Origin: Silene conica
Taxonomy: Eukaryota > Streptophyta > Magnoliopsida > Caryophyllales > Caryophyllaceae
Length of the DNA stretch: 64,000 bases
NCBI GenBank assembly: GCA_029255685.2
Contig: CM055318.2
Span: forward strand, 19,101,001 to 19,165,000
Direction: 5' to 3'
The notes under the pieces were generated by a model that was given only the letters and a program-made list of their open reading frames with translations, did no database searches and was not told where the DNA came from. Both the position numbers and the translations under genes were made by a program. The stretch's first letter is position 1. Every line of letters starts with the position of its first letter. Positions 1 through 12,557 of this stretch are shown one piece after another.

Positions 1-699
1 TAAAAGACAATAACTATTACATAAAACTGTCTCACATTATAAAATATTCTCGTTGTGTATAAACAACTTGTTTATTAACATAGAATGAATGATTTATTTA
101 TACAAATAGACCGTCTTATCGCTTTAGATCGTGTTGCTTAATAACTTGTGATTAGAAGTAAGGTTAAGCAATATTTAAAAAGTGTTAATTTAATTGGGGA
201 TTGAGATAGGGGATAACATTCGAAACGTGGAAATTACGTAGGGATCAGTAGAATGTAAGGTGTCCTTTTCAGTTGATAAAATGACAGTGACAAAGTGGCA
301 AAGTATTAGTTGAGCCGTGTGCAATGATCAACCCTTTGTCAATTAATATGTCAAAGTTGTCCGTCCGACAAATGCTTTTCCCTACGCAGTTTTTGGTGCA
401 AAAGAGGGCGGCATATTGCTATACCATACTACAAAAGCTTAATTATAAAATGAGTCAAAATAAAAAGGTTAATTACTTGTGGCTTAGCCTTGCCCAAGTG
501 CCCATCTTAAAGATATTCAACTCAAGTGTGCTAGTGTTTGGGTGATGAATCATTCATACAACACATCTCTTTTAACACAACTGAGATGATGGGAAGGAAG
601 TTTAATTGATTCATTAGAATACCACATTAGTTTAGGCCCTAGGGGTCAATGACTTCTAAGTTCTCTCATTTTATTGTATAGGACAATTAAATATTATTC
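1..699. other. AT-rich intergenic DNA, no gene recognised
   Basis: AT-rich sequence with only short chance reading frames. No terminal repeat, splice-compatible exon or RNA gene was recognised. Confidence 0.5.
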
Positions 700-1200
700 T
701 CAATAGGTTATAAATGTAATAATTGAGTCTCAATCGTAATATTAAGTTTAAAATTTGGGTTGAGAAAGATTTTTGACACATAGTATCAAAATCAGCGTGA
801 TTAATGTCACGGATTTAAATTTCACTCCCTTCAATTTCAAAGTGGAATATTGGCACTAGGTATGAGGAGGTCTGCTATTGCATCCACACTTAAAGTCTAA
901 AGAACATTTGTGTGAGGGTGCGTGCTAGAATATAAAACCGATATTGTAACTTTAACCATCGGCTATAACTTTTGGTTGAGATGATTTTTTGTTATGGTAT
1001 TAGCGTTTGTGACCAAAAGTCACGGGTTCAAATCCTGACAGTCCCCCAATAATCTCAATAATTCACGAAGTGGAATTTTAGCACATTGTACGGGAGAACC
1101 TGTACATTAACCACTCTTGAACCTCAATGGAAATTCGAGTAAGGAGGCGTAATAGGATATAAATGCAGTAATTGCGCGCATTAACCATAACCTTAATTAA
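700..1200 (+). repeat. Two diverged copies of a SINE/TRIM-like repeat
   Basis: Two adjacent stretches (about 700-950 and 945-1200) share the same order of words: a TTGGTTGAGA-like start, a 'TATGGTAT/TAGTATC' word, a 'CACGGGTTCAAATCC' box near 1033 (degenerate near 812), a 'GTGGAAT' word and a 'GAATATAAA/GGATATAAA' end. The GGTTCAAATCC word resembles a tRNA B box, so a tRNA-derived SINE is possible; a TRIM fragment is the alternative. The copies are too diverged to set exact ends. Confidence 0.35.
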
Positions 1201-1239
1201 GGTTTTGTTTGAAATGATTTATCTATCAAATCCCTACAA

Positions 1240-2027
1240 TTTTCAATGATATTCCACATTTTCTTTAGAAGAGAATGAGCTTGTTAACACATGCATAGAC
1301 ATCATCGTCACACCTCAAGCTGAGCAATTCAAGAATGATGTCCTTAATCATCTCAACTTAATCGATCTTTTGGATGAAACTTTGAACTTATGTCACAGTC
1401 TGCTGAACTGTTGCTTTCACAATGGAAGGAGATACAAGAAATCATGGTATGACTCTTCTTCGGCCTTTAAGTACTTCAATTAAGCTAAGTATGCACATGG
1501 ATGGGTAAATCTCTTGGATAAGTATAGTCTTATATACTTGTCTGAGATTATCTGATTCTATGCAATTGTCAAAGTCGATGTTGTAGGTGGAACCTTATCA
1601 GCCTTCATAAATCAAAAGCCTTTTGTCCTTACCATCGAACAACTTGTTGTCACTTGAATTGTGTAATATCGAGCTTACCACCTACCCAAAGAGAGTCTGG
1701 GTGAGTTTGAGGAAGCCTCATCCGTCCATGTTATGAATGTCGTTAGACCCCACAATGAAAATGGCCCAACCAACATATATGCCCTTGGGTTACCCACTGA
1801 AACTAGGTTTATCTTCAACCTTGTATTCCGTAATCTTGTCCCTGGCAACAATAGTCGAGGGATATGCTCCCTTCTTGACATGCTTCTGATTCACCACATA
1901 AACAAACACACTTCAATCAACCTTTCCCGTCTTATGTTTCACCAAATTCACGAGATGTCCACCGAATTTCAAAATGGGAACAATGATAAGAATGACGTGG
2001 TACCTTATGACATGTTGCTTCCATAAT
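1240..2027 (+). pseudogene. Degraded plant transposon/gag-like ORF
   Basis: A nearly continuous reading frame with a few stops runs from about 1270 (NELVNTCIDIIVTPQAEQF) through a 'KPFVLTIEQL' word near 1618 to an open segment at 1733-2026 ending VVPYDMLLP. The order of words (WVN..VD..GGT..AFI..KPFVLT, then a long helical segment and a 'PYDMLL' motif) resembles the N-terminal domain common in plant retrotransposon or transposon proteins of unknown role. Internal stops make it a pseudogene. The family is my inference; no catalytic domain is visible. The region after it (2028-2330) may continue it, as the frame stays partly open. Confidence 0.4.
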
Positions 2028-3064
2028 TTTTGATAAGGAAGGGTTAGTGATGAAAGAAAGCCCCGCCATTGAGAAATTAAGTGATGAGAGGACTCCGAGA
2101 TTGCTTTCTAGGATGAGTATGGAGATTCGCAATGGGAAATTGGTGAGGAAATATTAGGGCAAGGTTGATGCTACTGTCGGGTCTACCGTTGATCAGGGTA
2201 AAGTTGTGGGTAAGTTGAATCAACTTATTAGGCTTCTTACTCAATTGGTAAGGCACAATACAACGCTTAATTAAGGATGTTATTGTCGACCTCAAGACCA
2301 TGAACGAAGATCTCATTGAGCGTTTTGCTCTCTAAAAACATTGGATTTATTTATCTAAATGTGAAACTGAAAGTACTTTACAGAGAACATTACAATAATC
2401 AATCCCAAATTTTATTTATAGGATTAATTTAATTAAAAAACTTTTGTTTTTAAAACATAAACAAATACCTTAAAACTGAAAGTGGTGTAAACACAATAAT
2501 GACTTACATCAATTATTCGACAAATTATCACAATAAAGTTGGGTAGAATGGAGGAGTGGGGACTCATTTCCAAACATTGAGCTTAATAGTGGATTTATTT
2601 GTTAACTATTGAATCCGATTTATGGAGATTTGTGGTAGTGATACCTTATAGAGAAGATGATATTGAGAGTTGACATTTTCCGGAGTAATCGAGTGAAAAA
2701 TGATAAATTGAGGAACTAAGTATTTTTAAGAGTGTTTCTTTTGTAAAAAAACAATTAAGGTTATTTTGAAGGATTTAAAAAAAACATAGGATTAACTTGT
2801 AGAATATCTTAGAATCAATTGGCCACGTCACATACTTAACGATCAAAATTAACGGAAAAAAGTTAAGGGTTACGGCAATGCGCATTAATAAAATTGAGGG
2901 TTACCAAGTATGTTTTCTCAAAACTAGGGTTACTATGTAGAATTTGAAAAAAAAACAGGGCTACCATGTAAAATAACTCAATGATTTAATTAACATAAAT
3001 TGTACTTCTTAGATGATCAAATCCACTATAAATAGTGTGTCTTAGCACTATTTATTTCTTCAGT
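2028..3064. other. Intergenic DNA, no gene recognised
   Basis: AT-rich. The first 300 bases may be the decayed tail of the ORF to the left. No other element end was recognised. Confidence 0.4.
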
Positions 3065-3236
3065 AAGTCTCCCTTGTGACGGCTATATCCGTCACAAGCT
3101 TGTGACGGGGCAAATACTATCCATGTGGGTGAATAAGACAAAACAATTTGTTTTTCCCGATGCATTCTGATTTTGTCTTATACACCCCACATGAGTATTA
3201 CTTGACCCGTCGCAAGTTTACGAGTCACAAATAAGA
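3065..3236. mobile_element. Small foldback MITE
   Basis: Inverted arms: left from about 3090 (CTTGTGACGGGGCAAATACT, then a GTGGGTGAATAAGACAAAA stretch); right ending about 3225 (TTTTGTCTTATACACCCCAC, then TTGACCCGTCGCAAG). A palindromic GACGG..CCGTC pair precedes it. A second member lies at 9510-9665, so this is a dispersed family. No coding capacity. Confidence 0.6.
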
Positions 3237-3564
3237 ATTTGTGTTATTTCTGAAGACTTTCCAAAGCATTTATTGAAAATTCTTGCAAATCATTTTTCAG
3301 TTAAAGCTTTGTCTTTCGAGTTATTTGCAAATGTTTTCAGATTTTGAAGTCTTCACATGTTTTTCAAAAGTTGTAAACCTCCAAGTATTAGTTTGCTGCA
3401 TTGTGATATACGGAGTTTGTTCCATTATTCTCGTGTTTAAGTCTTAATCGTAATTTTTATGTTCATTAGGTGAACTCTTGAGATTCAAAGACTATGTAAA
3501 CCTGTGAAGATAAAAATATAAACTCTTGAAACGGAGTAGCACTACAACACATATTGCCTGTTTT

Positions 3565-3780
3565 TGACGCTTTTTTTGTCTGTTTTCGACGCTTTAAAGC
3601 GTCGACATTTTATTTCTCGACGCTTCTTAAAGCGTCAGTATTTGGGGCGTCAGGATTTTCCGACGCTTTATTGTGTCAACCTTGGCGACGCTTTTTGGTG
3701 TCAAGAGCCACGACGCCTTTAGGTGTCAGTGTTTCTCGACACTTTTTTGCGTCGAACTCTTAACTTTCTCGACGCTTTTC
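3565..3780. repeat. Subterminal repeats of the CACTA element (5' side)
   Basis: About ten copies of GACGCTTT or its complement AAAGCGTC, or one-base variants, in 215 bp, some in head-to-head pairs (GACGCTTTAAAGCGTC). A shorter cluster lies at 8829-8873 beside the other end. Such arrays are the usual binding sites of the CACTA accessory protein. Confidence 0.75.
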
Positions 3781-6700
3781 CAGTATTGGAAAAAGACACT
3801 ACGTACAACTGGACTTTTATTTGTCAATACGCAATTGAATTAATTAATAGTTATATAGACAATAAGAAACAAAATTACAAATTAATATGACAATATATAT
3901 ACCAAAACAAAATCATATACCATAAATTAAAATTACATTATCAAATTACATGTTGTCAAGTTCAAAAGAATTATTGTAATTTTTTGTTCATCCGAACAAT
4001 AAAATATCCCGGAAGATTAAATAATCTACGACAAAAGGTACACTAGCTAAACTACTCCCAAAAAAGTGAGTTCCATATTTGCTTGCTCCTCTCATCTCGA
4101 TGCACCACCACCATTTGTCGAGTCCGATGTCTACATGCAAAGAAATTAAATATCATCAAGTCAATCAATTAGGAAATTGTGCTAGTAATAATGTCCAAGA
4201 ATCAAACATGACCAGATAGATGAGAAAGTGGATAATCTTTTTTGACAAAAGAAACGTACATAGAAATTACAGTTGACATGTCCTACAAAGAAAAGGCAGG
4301 TGAAGAACAAAGACACAGTGAAGAAAAAGGGATACTGTGATATGCTATGCCATACTCAATTACATTGAGTTCGTTTCAGTTTTTCAAAATAATTGCAAAT
4401 GAATTTGAAAGGTGTATGAATAGTCACAATTTACAAATGCATACATTAAACAACACACAATCTATTCCTGTTCCAGTCTACAAATCAGAAGGAACGGTAA
4501 CAGAAATTCCAGCCTCATTGGTACCATATTGCCACAGAATGCAATGTTCTTTACTTCTTATTAATACCATCTCTAATCAGAACTCAGTACGGAGAGTCGG
4601 GAACACAAGAGCAAATGAAACAGGATTGAAAACATGCTATAAAGACATAATAACTATTTTAGCCCAAGGAAAAGAAGCATATTTTAATACCTCGAGTATC
4701 AAACGTTTCTGGCAAAATAAGCATAACAGAATACATTATTCTTTCACTTCTAGAGATGCGCAATTTCTCAGTCAAAATCCACTCCCATATAGCATGTAGG
4801 TCTTCAAGTACCTAAGAAATAAGGATGAACATTAATGCACTCATTACTTAGAGTCTAGGGCTAAGTTTAAACAAAAATTACTTAGTAAAACAACTGAGTT
4901 TACATTCCTCGTGCATAAAAGAACCGATTCAAGACAAAAAAAAAAGCTTTGCTTTGGGTGAAAGTATAAAAATCACCTTAACTTTATGTACAACAAACGA
5001 ATCCGTTACCATACAATAACAAAAATCCAACGATTACTATGAAACATAAATGGATAAAAATAAAACTCACCTTTCTCAAATATGCATTGGCTACTTCTTC
5101 ACCTAGAAACGGAACCTTCAGAAAGGAAGCAATCTACACAGCAAATCAAACGCATATCTAGGGAATCGAAAAAATAGAACAATTCTCAAAGAGGAACAAA
5201 CTAAGCTAGCACAATACATATAAGCCTTGTTTGGAGGGAGGGATTTGAAAGTAAAGGAAGGGGAGGTCGGGAAAAGGCATTTGGATAGAAAATCACCTCT
5301 AGGTGGCCTTTTCCTTGCAACGTCTGTCAAGCAAGACGAAGACCAGTAAATATTCCGCATATCCACGAAGCAAAAAAAAGGCCTTCCCATATTAGACCTT
5401 TGCTCTAGGGTAGATGCCATAAGTGAAAGCCAAAATAGGCCTTCCCATTTTAGAAGTATTGTAAATAAATAATCAATGGTCAACAATTGTTGGACAATGA
5501 AGTTACTGAGGACATAAATAGGAAATAGTCACTGCTCCTGAGTATCGCAACAGTAGTAAAATTCATAAGCATATTGAGAATTGGCTTGGTCAAAAATTTC
5601 CAACAGTGACTAATCAGGTAATTGCTAATACAGTGCAGACCAGAATCTGTCAAAAGGCATTTTCTGCTTACAGTTACAATATATGGAGAATCCGTAATAT
5701 AGCTTTCTATGAAGGATACCTGAAAGCAACATAGAAGACTACCTTTTCCAGCTTAGACGCCATTGAGTTTTACGATAAAACATTTTGCACTTGGTCTCTA
5801 ACTTGATCAATCAGTTTAAACTTATTAGTCCTACACTCCTTGCCTCACTTCACCTTTATCCCAATTCCCAACTACAAACTCTCCAAGGCTTCACATTATG
5901 AACTATAGATTTGACTTAAATTAACACTGACCTGAAGATTCCAAATTTATGCCAATAGGAACATGCTGAATGTGAACAACAGATGCAACTGGCTGTTTGT
6001 CGGTTGTGATGGAAGGTGTATAAGAAACAATAAGATCTAAGCTCATTAGTTCCTGTAGCTGGTAGTTTTCTTCTTACTTCAGGAGTAACATCTACATCTT
6101 CTAAGCTAGCCTGCAGATAAAGATTAAGCTACCGTTAGATTCAAGACAGAAATAATAGAAATTTTTGAATCTGATATATGTTTTCGATGTTTACTTTCTC
6201 CAAACCTTAAAAACAAACTCAACCCTACGTCAGCCCATTTGTACAAATACTTTCAACTCAAACAATTTTGATAATAAGTTCAATTTTGATAATAAGTTCA
6301 ATTTGGGAAAGAAAGAAAATCACATCGAATGTTTAAACTTCAATAATGAATCCCAACAGGCGTACGCATTGTTTTTGTTATCTGTATTCTGCAGAGCGAA
6401 TCAGAATGCAACTCTAAACCAACCTCGAAAAGCAAAACCAAAAAATAAAATTCAGTTCTAAACCATAAACTAGAAAAACAAAACCAAAAAACAAACTAAC
6501 ATTAGCCTTCATACCGGTTGAGGGTTGTTCGAATTGATATCAGACAAACGAGTGTGATTATTCCCAGGTGCAGCCAAGTATTGTTTATCCGGGGTTATTT
6601 CAAGCCGATTAACTTCATGTTACACATCAAAAGATCACATCTTTACCCATCAAGTCACTACACTACAACATTACATGTGACCAAATTCAAACACAACAGA

Positions 6701-6822
6701 CAGTACACGAAAACAGCTCCGAAAAGAGAATTCAGAGAATGTTTTGACAGTGCGTAACATTCGAGATATTTTTAAGTATAGAGAGAAGCACCCTAAGTTG
6801 CAGAAACTTTGAATTGAAATAC
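3781..6822. other. CACTA interior of unresolved origin
   Basis: Contains a 150-codon open frame at 4347-4799 (+) and a 122-codon frame at 5118-5486 (-), neither recognisable. There are short possible exon-like stretches on the minus strand (for example near 4080-4140). The orientation of the LRR fragments suggests that more captured minus-strand exons could lie here, but I could not identify any. Confidence 0.35.
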
Positions 6823-7008
6823 TTACAAATCTAGCAATGGAAGATGAGGCAACAGAGCGGATTGGTGGTACCGGTGGAGTCTAGCTTGTGCTAGTTCACC
6901 ATGCTCAGCAACGGCTCTAGCTTGTGCTTCTTTCAGTTTCTGTTCATCTTTCATCCTCTTAGTCTGTAAGTCGATAGCAGCAACCCCAGCATCCACAAAG
7001 ACCACCCT
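6823..7008 (-). pseudogene. Captured exon of unknown gene
   Basis: Minus-strand open segment with an acceptor-like TTCAG just upstream (about 7009). It encodes a charged, probably coiled-coil stretch (LQTKRMKDEQKLKEAQARAV, followed by AEHGELAQARLHR). It lies downstream of the LRR exons on the same strand within the CACTA element. It does not look like part of the receptor kinase and may be from a second captured gene. Function not recognised. Confidence 0.35.
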
Positions 7009-7252
7009 GAAATAATTGTAATATTAGTAAGCAAAACTAAAAATAAGGAGATACTGAGCTTGAAAACTCCATAAGAATTCTGACACGGATACTTAGCCAG
7101 CATATCAGTTAGCTAACCAATACAATAGGCATTCACAGCCGAAATCAAAATTAAATTGAAACATCCAAATAAATTAGCTAACCATAAACAAGTAGAATAA
7201 AGATCTAATCACTAAGACATTCAATTGCTAAATTAAGTTTAGCCTATGTACT

Positions 7253-8061
7253 TTACTCTATAGTAGTTGAAGTAGCAACAAATAACTGTCTGTGATGCCA
7301 AACTGCACTAGTTGCATAGGGGATTGCAACAAATAGCATCCGAACTTCAGGAGGAATGCCTTCATGTAAATTGTTGCCGCAAAGTGACCTGTATAACACA
7401 AATACACAATAGAAGATACGCGGATTGATTATGACAATTACATATACACCATTTGTTAATCGGGATTCACTACATTTTATTTTGAACACACAAATTAATT
7501 AATTACATTTCCACTTTGGAAAGATATAATCCAAAAAAATTAACCATGCTAGAGGGGACCTCAATCTTCGTTCACAATTTTTTTTCAATTAACTCAAGTG
7601 AATGGAGAAATCTGCAATTAAAAAGCTTTTCTTGACCAAGGCACTCACAGGCATTTCAGTGATGGCATCACACCTATTTCTACTGCAATGGTTCCCGTCA
7701 AATTATTGTATCTCAGGTCCAACAACTCAAGAAATTTCAGCTCATTGATCTCCTTAGGTATGGAAACTGATAGACGATTATTTCGCATCACACTGTCGAT
7801 CCAAACAAAAACAGTAACTGAGTCTAAGACAATAATGGAGAAAGTAGTACATAAACTACTACTGCATTCATCCTTAGATTCATACATGAATACATAAACA
7901 AAAAAAACTAAATAAAAAATGAAATACAGCTAGGATTATGAAGCAAGTAGATATAAACATCAAAATAGAATTTAAGCCTCAAAGCTTACAACGATCTCAT
8001 ATATGTAAGTCTTTTCAGAACCGGTGCCAAAGTTCCTTGCAAAGAGAAACCGCTCAGATCC
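7253..8061 (-). pseudogene. Captured fragment of an LRR receptor-like kinase gene
   Basis: Three minus-strand exons join in frame. 8061-7990 (72 nt) encodes DLSGFSLQGTLAPVLKRLTY and four more residues. 7792-7649 (144 nt) carries RNNRLSVSIPKEINELKFLE and LRYNNLTGTIAVEIGVMPSL. The third starts at 7388 with SLCGNNLHEGIPPEVR and then runs into a stop at 7253. Exon lengths of 72 and 2x72 nt are typical of plant genes with one 24-residue leucine-rich repeat per exon; donors GTAAGC and GTGAGT and the AG acceptors are present. The words resemble the extracellular LRRs of the MALE DISCOVERER/MRH1 receptor-kinase group (family recall). Signal-peptide exon, transmembrane and kinase parts were not found; the 8193-8495 open frame just upstream is hydrophobic but not convincingly the first exon. 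Lying inside the CACTA ends, it is a transduplicated fragment, not a functional gene. Confidence 0.75.
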
Positions 8062-8892
8062 CTGCATCAAACTCAAGCAAGAACTAAAGGAAAATTAATA
8101 GAAATTCTACCATGGTAAAATTTAAACTAAACTGAAAAACAGAAATCCACAAACAGTTAAATACATCGAGAGAGTCGATTTTAAGTTCGTATTCACCTCC
8201 GGTATACCTTCACAAGCATATCTTCATTTAAGGTCGTCATATGGCAGCGCAATTGTCCGAAAAAAGAGAATCGAAAACAAAAGCCTGTACCTAATATGAT
8301 TGCTAGCAAAAAAGTAAGTCCAAGAACAAGGTTCAACATTGCCGATGCACGAGTCGGAGAGCTGTAATCAATCCTAGCATACCCAAATAACTGAGCTAAA
8401 CATCTTGCACACAATAAAATTGAGAAAGACGATGATGCCCAGACGCTATAAATTAAATAGAAGCGTACATAAAAGTTTTGACTAGTTACATACATACCTA
8501 TTTAGCTGATGACGGTGATGATTAACAAGAGGCGCGATTCACTGGGATGAGTAATTGAGAATGACAGAATACAGTTGATGAATGGATTACGTTTTTGATT
8601 AATTAATTGGGAATTTTTGGGGAAACAATGAATTGAGTAGATGGATTTAAAGGAAGGTGAATGAAAAAATTGGGGAAGAAATTTGGGGAAGAATATGAAT
8701 ACTATGCGGCGTCCATGAATCAGTTTTTTGGAGAAATGAAACTTAGGGCGGGGAAAACGTGGTCAGCAGTTTTTTTTAATAAAAAAATCATTATTATATC
8801 ATTAAAATGAATATTAGGGGAAAAATGGGTCGACGCTTACAAAAGCGTCAACCATAAAGCGTCAAGAAGACAAGGGATTTGTTGTAGTGTAG

Positions 8893-9509
8893 GTTCAAGT
8901 TTGAGTGTAATCGGGGTAGATTGACGAGTTATTTTCATTGTAAGAGCTTAGTTATTTGATTAAATTACTAGACAAACAATAAAATAACGGTCGGACTTAG
9001 GTCTCAGAGTAGCGACTGGATGAATGTTTAAAACATCGTTTGTTTGTTTATTTACTCTTACGTTTTCTTACTTTGTTTTTTCTCGTGAGTACTTATTGAT
9101 AGTTCCGAGTCACAGTGCTCAATACTCTGACATAGAACTGTTGTACCTTCTTGTGAAGTTAGATACTACTCCCTATTAAGATTTTAAAGTTTTGTACTTT
9201 AAGGTTCTTTACTTACAAAGAGTCTTGCTTTCGACGGATAATATCCGTCACAAGTTGAAGACGAATATAATCCTCTTACAATAAAGCAGGTGGGGGCAAG
9301 TGGAGAAATAAAACACCTCATGGAGAATGCCCTATCTATCTTTAACTTATGACGAATAGCGTCCGTTTCAATAAAAATTTAAGTTAAAAACAAAATTTTA
9401 AAAATTGTACACTTAATTTACACTCTTCCCCTCCTAGATATTTATATTTCCTAACTCTTCATAATCATTGTCTATAAGAATAGTAATTCAATAAATCTCA
9501 TCTTTTACG
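8893..9509. other. Intergenic DNA with a foldback remnant
   Basis: No gene. Around 9231-9365 the words GACGGATAATATCCGTCACAAG and a distal GACGAATAGCGTCCGT recall the arms of the foldback MITE family at 3065 and 9510, so this may be a third, decayed copy. Confidence 0.4.
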
Positions 9510-9665
9510 GGTATATTGTCACAAGTTTGCGACGGGTCAAATACTAAAATGTGAACAAATAAGACGAAATAAATTGATATTTTCTAGACACTCTTCTTTT
9601 GTTTTATCTACCCCACATAAATAGTATTTGACCCGTTACAAACTTGCGACGGTCCGATATATATG
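9510..9665. mobile_element. Small foldback MITE, same family as 3065-3236
   Basis: Left arm words GTCACAAGTTTGCGACGGG and TCAAATACT are mirrored on the right as AGTATTTGACCCGTTACAAA and CTTGCGACGG. The internal AATAAGACGAAATAAA is partly mirrored by TTTTGTTTTATCT. It shares sequence with the 3065 copy. No coding capacity. Confidence 0.6.
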
Positions 9666-9703
9666 AAAAATTGTGATATTAATTTTACTCCCACCACCAT
9701 CTA

Positions 9704-11183
9704 GGTAGCACCAAAACGGACACGAACACATACACGGACACGACACGACACGGGACACGACATCCCATGAAATTTAGGACACGGGACACGACATTTAAAT
9801 ATAATAAAATATACTTCCTCCGTTCATATCCAAAGCGCATGTATGCTTTTTGTACAAATATTAAGAAAGATATTAAAAAATTATTAAAGGTACATTTGGA
9901 AGTGTGTAAGATGTTTTTTTATTAATTTAAATGTGTGATGGTGGATTATAGGTGGGCCATGAAGTGACATTTTATGTAGATAATGGTTTCCATAAGGGTA
10001 GTTTAGTCATTTTGTTTTCTTTTTTAGGAAAGTGGTAGAGTGGATATGAATGGATGAAAAAGAATATATGTAGGTTGGATATGAATGGAGGAAGTATATT
10101 TTATGGTTATAAATAAGGTATAGTTTTATTGTTATCCTGTATTTGAAGCTAAATCTTAACAAATAAAGGTACAATTCGACATTGGCTATAACTAATTCTC
10201 ATTTTTCCACCCAAGCTCATTTTTTAATCGATCTTTTTTAAAATTTTATTCCTCGTCTATACTATAATATGTTTAGCCATGTGTTCATTGAGTGTCGGAT
10301 GTTCGAGTGTCGGATATCCGAATGTAGGACACGGTGTCGAACACGGGACGACTAATTAAGAGAAGTGTCCGTGATACCTATACCACCATTTATGAGCCAA
10401 AAGATAAGGACAGAGGAGTTGAAGACTTATTGACTAGTCCTTTAAATTTGGGTTGATTATCGCATGCTACACAGCTACAGTTGTGAAACACATAAAGACT
10501 TTAGAGAGTTGAGAATGTTTAAGACAAAAACAAGTAAGCATCAATGCATTTAAAAGAAGCAACGCTGTATATGACCAATGACTCAATGAGACTATGAGTG
10601 ATGGCTACTACTAGCATAATAAGTGATTGATTAAGTGAGGTTGCCATCGTCAAACCGTCTATCACCACTATCTATTCTAGACAATAGCGCATGAGTCACG
10701 TAGTACAGACACTTCTTGTAATGAGCCATATCGTGTCGGACACCGTGTCGGACACCGTGTTCGACACCAACACTCCATGGATATACGTCAAAACGGTACG
10801 TGTCGGACACCTATAAAGCCGTGTCTAACTTTTTACATTTATTTGGACACGTGTCTGACGCGTGTCCATGGTATTTGAGTCGTGTCCATCGCGTGTCCAC
10901 GATATTTGGTCATCATTTGGGGTGAATGATGTTTTTTAGAGGAAAAATGCGCTATCGAAAGAGATTAATTAGAATATTGGTTCGGATTAGAAATGAAAAT
11001 GAGTTATTATTAAGGGCAAGTTTTACCTTCACTTATTTAAAATTAATATCAAATACTTTTACAAAAATAAAATCAAAAATTTATAACTAGAAAATGTAAA
11101 TTTTATTAAATTTAAATAACGTGTCCTAAATTTCAAGACATGTCGTGTCACGTGTCCGTATCCGTGTCCGTTTTAGTGCTACC
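9704..11183. mobile_element. TIR DNA element rich in GTGTCCGTGTC words
   Basis: Imperfect inverted ends of about 100 bp: left GGTAGCACCAAAACGGACAC, right ending GTCCGTTTTAGTGCTACC. Both arms carry multiple GACACG words and an AATTTAGGACACG block. The element is flanked by TA on both sides (9702-9703 and 11184-11185; the flanking CTAG is symmetrical, so the exact duplication is uncertain). More TGTCGGACACCGTGTC words occur inside at 10290-10370 and 10725-10910. No transposase frame, so non-autonomous. Superfamily not assigned. Confidence 0.6.
9814..10094. mobile_element. Stowaway-like MITE nested in the TIR element
   Basis: Ends CTTCCTCCGTTCATATCC and GGATATGAATGGAGGAAG are inverted copies. 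It is flanked by the dinucleotide TA on both sides, the target duplication of Tc1/mariner-type Stowaway MITEs, whose ends usually begin CTCCCTCC. 281 bp, non-coding. Confidence 0.8.
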
Positions 11184-11186
11184 TAG

Positions 11187-12557
11187 TGCATGAGTTTAGA
11201 TTCTCTCCATTACTTTCTCTTTATTATCTTTCTAAAACATACATATATTAATATATAGTTTTTGGCTTTTAGTAAGCAACATATGGATTGGTATTGGAAT
11301 GAAAGATAACAACCTTTAAACAATTATCTATTCAGATTAATTCAGCTATTTCAATTCTAATTCCAGAAGAAATCTTGTTTGTAACGGTCTTTAGAGGAAT
11401 TTTTTATAACCCCTCTTCACTTTCCTTCTCCACTTCCCTTTTCATTTACCTTTTTGTCTCTGAAGAGAAAGTAATGAAAATGATATAAACTCAATCATAA
11501 ATCATAATATAGCATCTTATACTCGTACAGTTATACATGTGACATTATAAATGAGTTGATTTAATATTCAAATTATGGAAAATCGTAAATAAATACAAGA
11601 TCAATCTTTCGTGGGAGACTGGACTCTGGAGTCACTCATCATGAAAATATTTCTTTACAGGATAAAGGTGATATATTTTAAAAACTTTATCAAGTACGTT
11701 TTATTTAAAGTTGAAGAAGGTTTACCTGATAGGTGTTTGGTTCAAAGAAAGTGGATGGAACGAAGTGTCGTACCAATGGGGTATACATTTAAATCCCTTG
11801 TTCCAATAGTTTGGTTGAATTTTGAAATAGAATAAAATGGAGTTTGAATTTTGGGATTAGGGTTCAGCATGAAATTAAATAAATTTAAAAGGATTTAGAT
11901 AACACGTATATTCTAATTCCATTTCAAAAATAGTCAATCAAACACTAAAATGATCAAATCTATTTCAATAAGTGCAACCAAACTGATCTGACCTGTCCTC
12001 GAATTAAGTACTCGAATCTGACCTAATCTTCTTGTCGACCTGAATGTTATTTGCAAGTAAGTGACTATGATCCCTCCCAAAATAACATAAGAACATATCA
12101 TTCGAAAATAATATGACCCAAATTCAACTTAATTGACCCGTTTACCCATTCTCCTAGTAATGGATGAGAAAACGACGGGAGTGGCGTCTGTTGAACGATC
12201 AACATCTATGGATGATGCATGGACGCATGTAGCAACACAATGAAGACCAATATAGGATATAATTCTTGCATGGCGGCCTATTTAATTAAACACGTATATG
12301 TGTGGTCCTACAGCTCCTACTACCATCACTAGCTTACCAGAAGCTCGTCTGGTCGACTGTATGATGAAAGTTGCACTGCTTCTCTGATTGCTACGCTAAT
12401 CATTCTTTCAGTACCATTTAACACTAAACATAGACAAGCAAACGTCGCTAATTTTAATTGGATTGTGACCTATAAGCTTTCTATAGTGGGTTTGTTATGT
12501 GGTTACGCTCAATGTTTGGCTCATTCATTATCATTCCATATAACAATAACACACATT
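11187..12557. other. Intergenic DNA, no gene recognised
   Basis: AT-rich. A 74-codon frame at 11611-11835 has no recognisable content. The last bases (ACATT, 12553-12557) form the likely target site of the Copia that follows. Confidence 0.5.

Larger units (their letters stand above)
3540..8889. mobile_element. CACTA (En/Spm-type) transposon with captured gene fragments
   Basis: The element starts CACTACAACA (3540) and ends GTTGTAGTG (8881-8889); the first ten bases are inverted copies. It is flanked by a perfect 3-bp target duplication TAG (3537-3539 and 8890-8892), the diagnostic size for this superfamily. Both ends carry many GACGCTTT/AAAGCGTC words, as expected for subterminal transposase-binding repeats. 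No TNPD/TNPA-like transposase frame was recognised in the 5.35 kb, so it is non-autonomous. The interior instead holds spliced fragments of host-type genes (see the LRR entry), i.e. transduplication. Confidence 0.85.

Noticed and set aside
3554..3763. 69-codon frame at the start of the CACTA element
   Set aside because: It is a reading of the GACGCTTT subterminal repeats.
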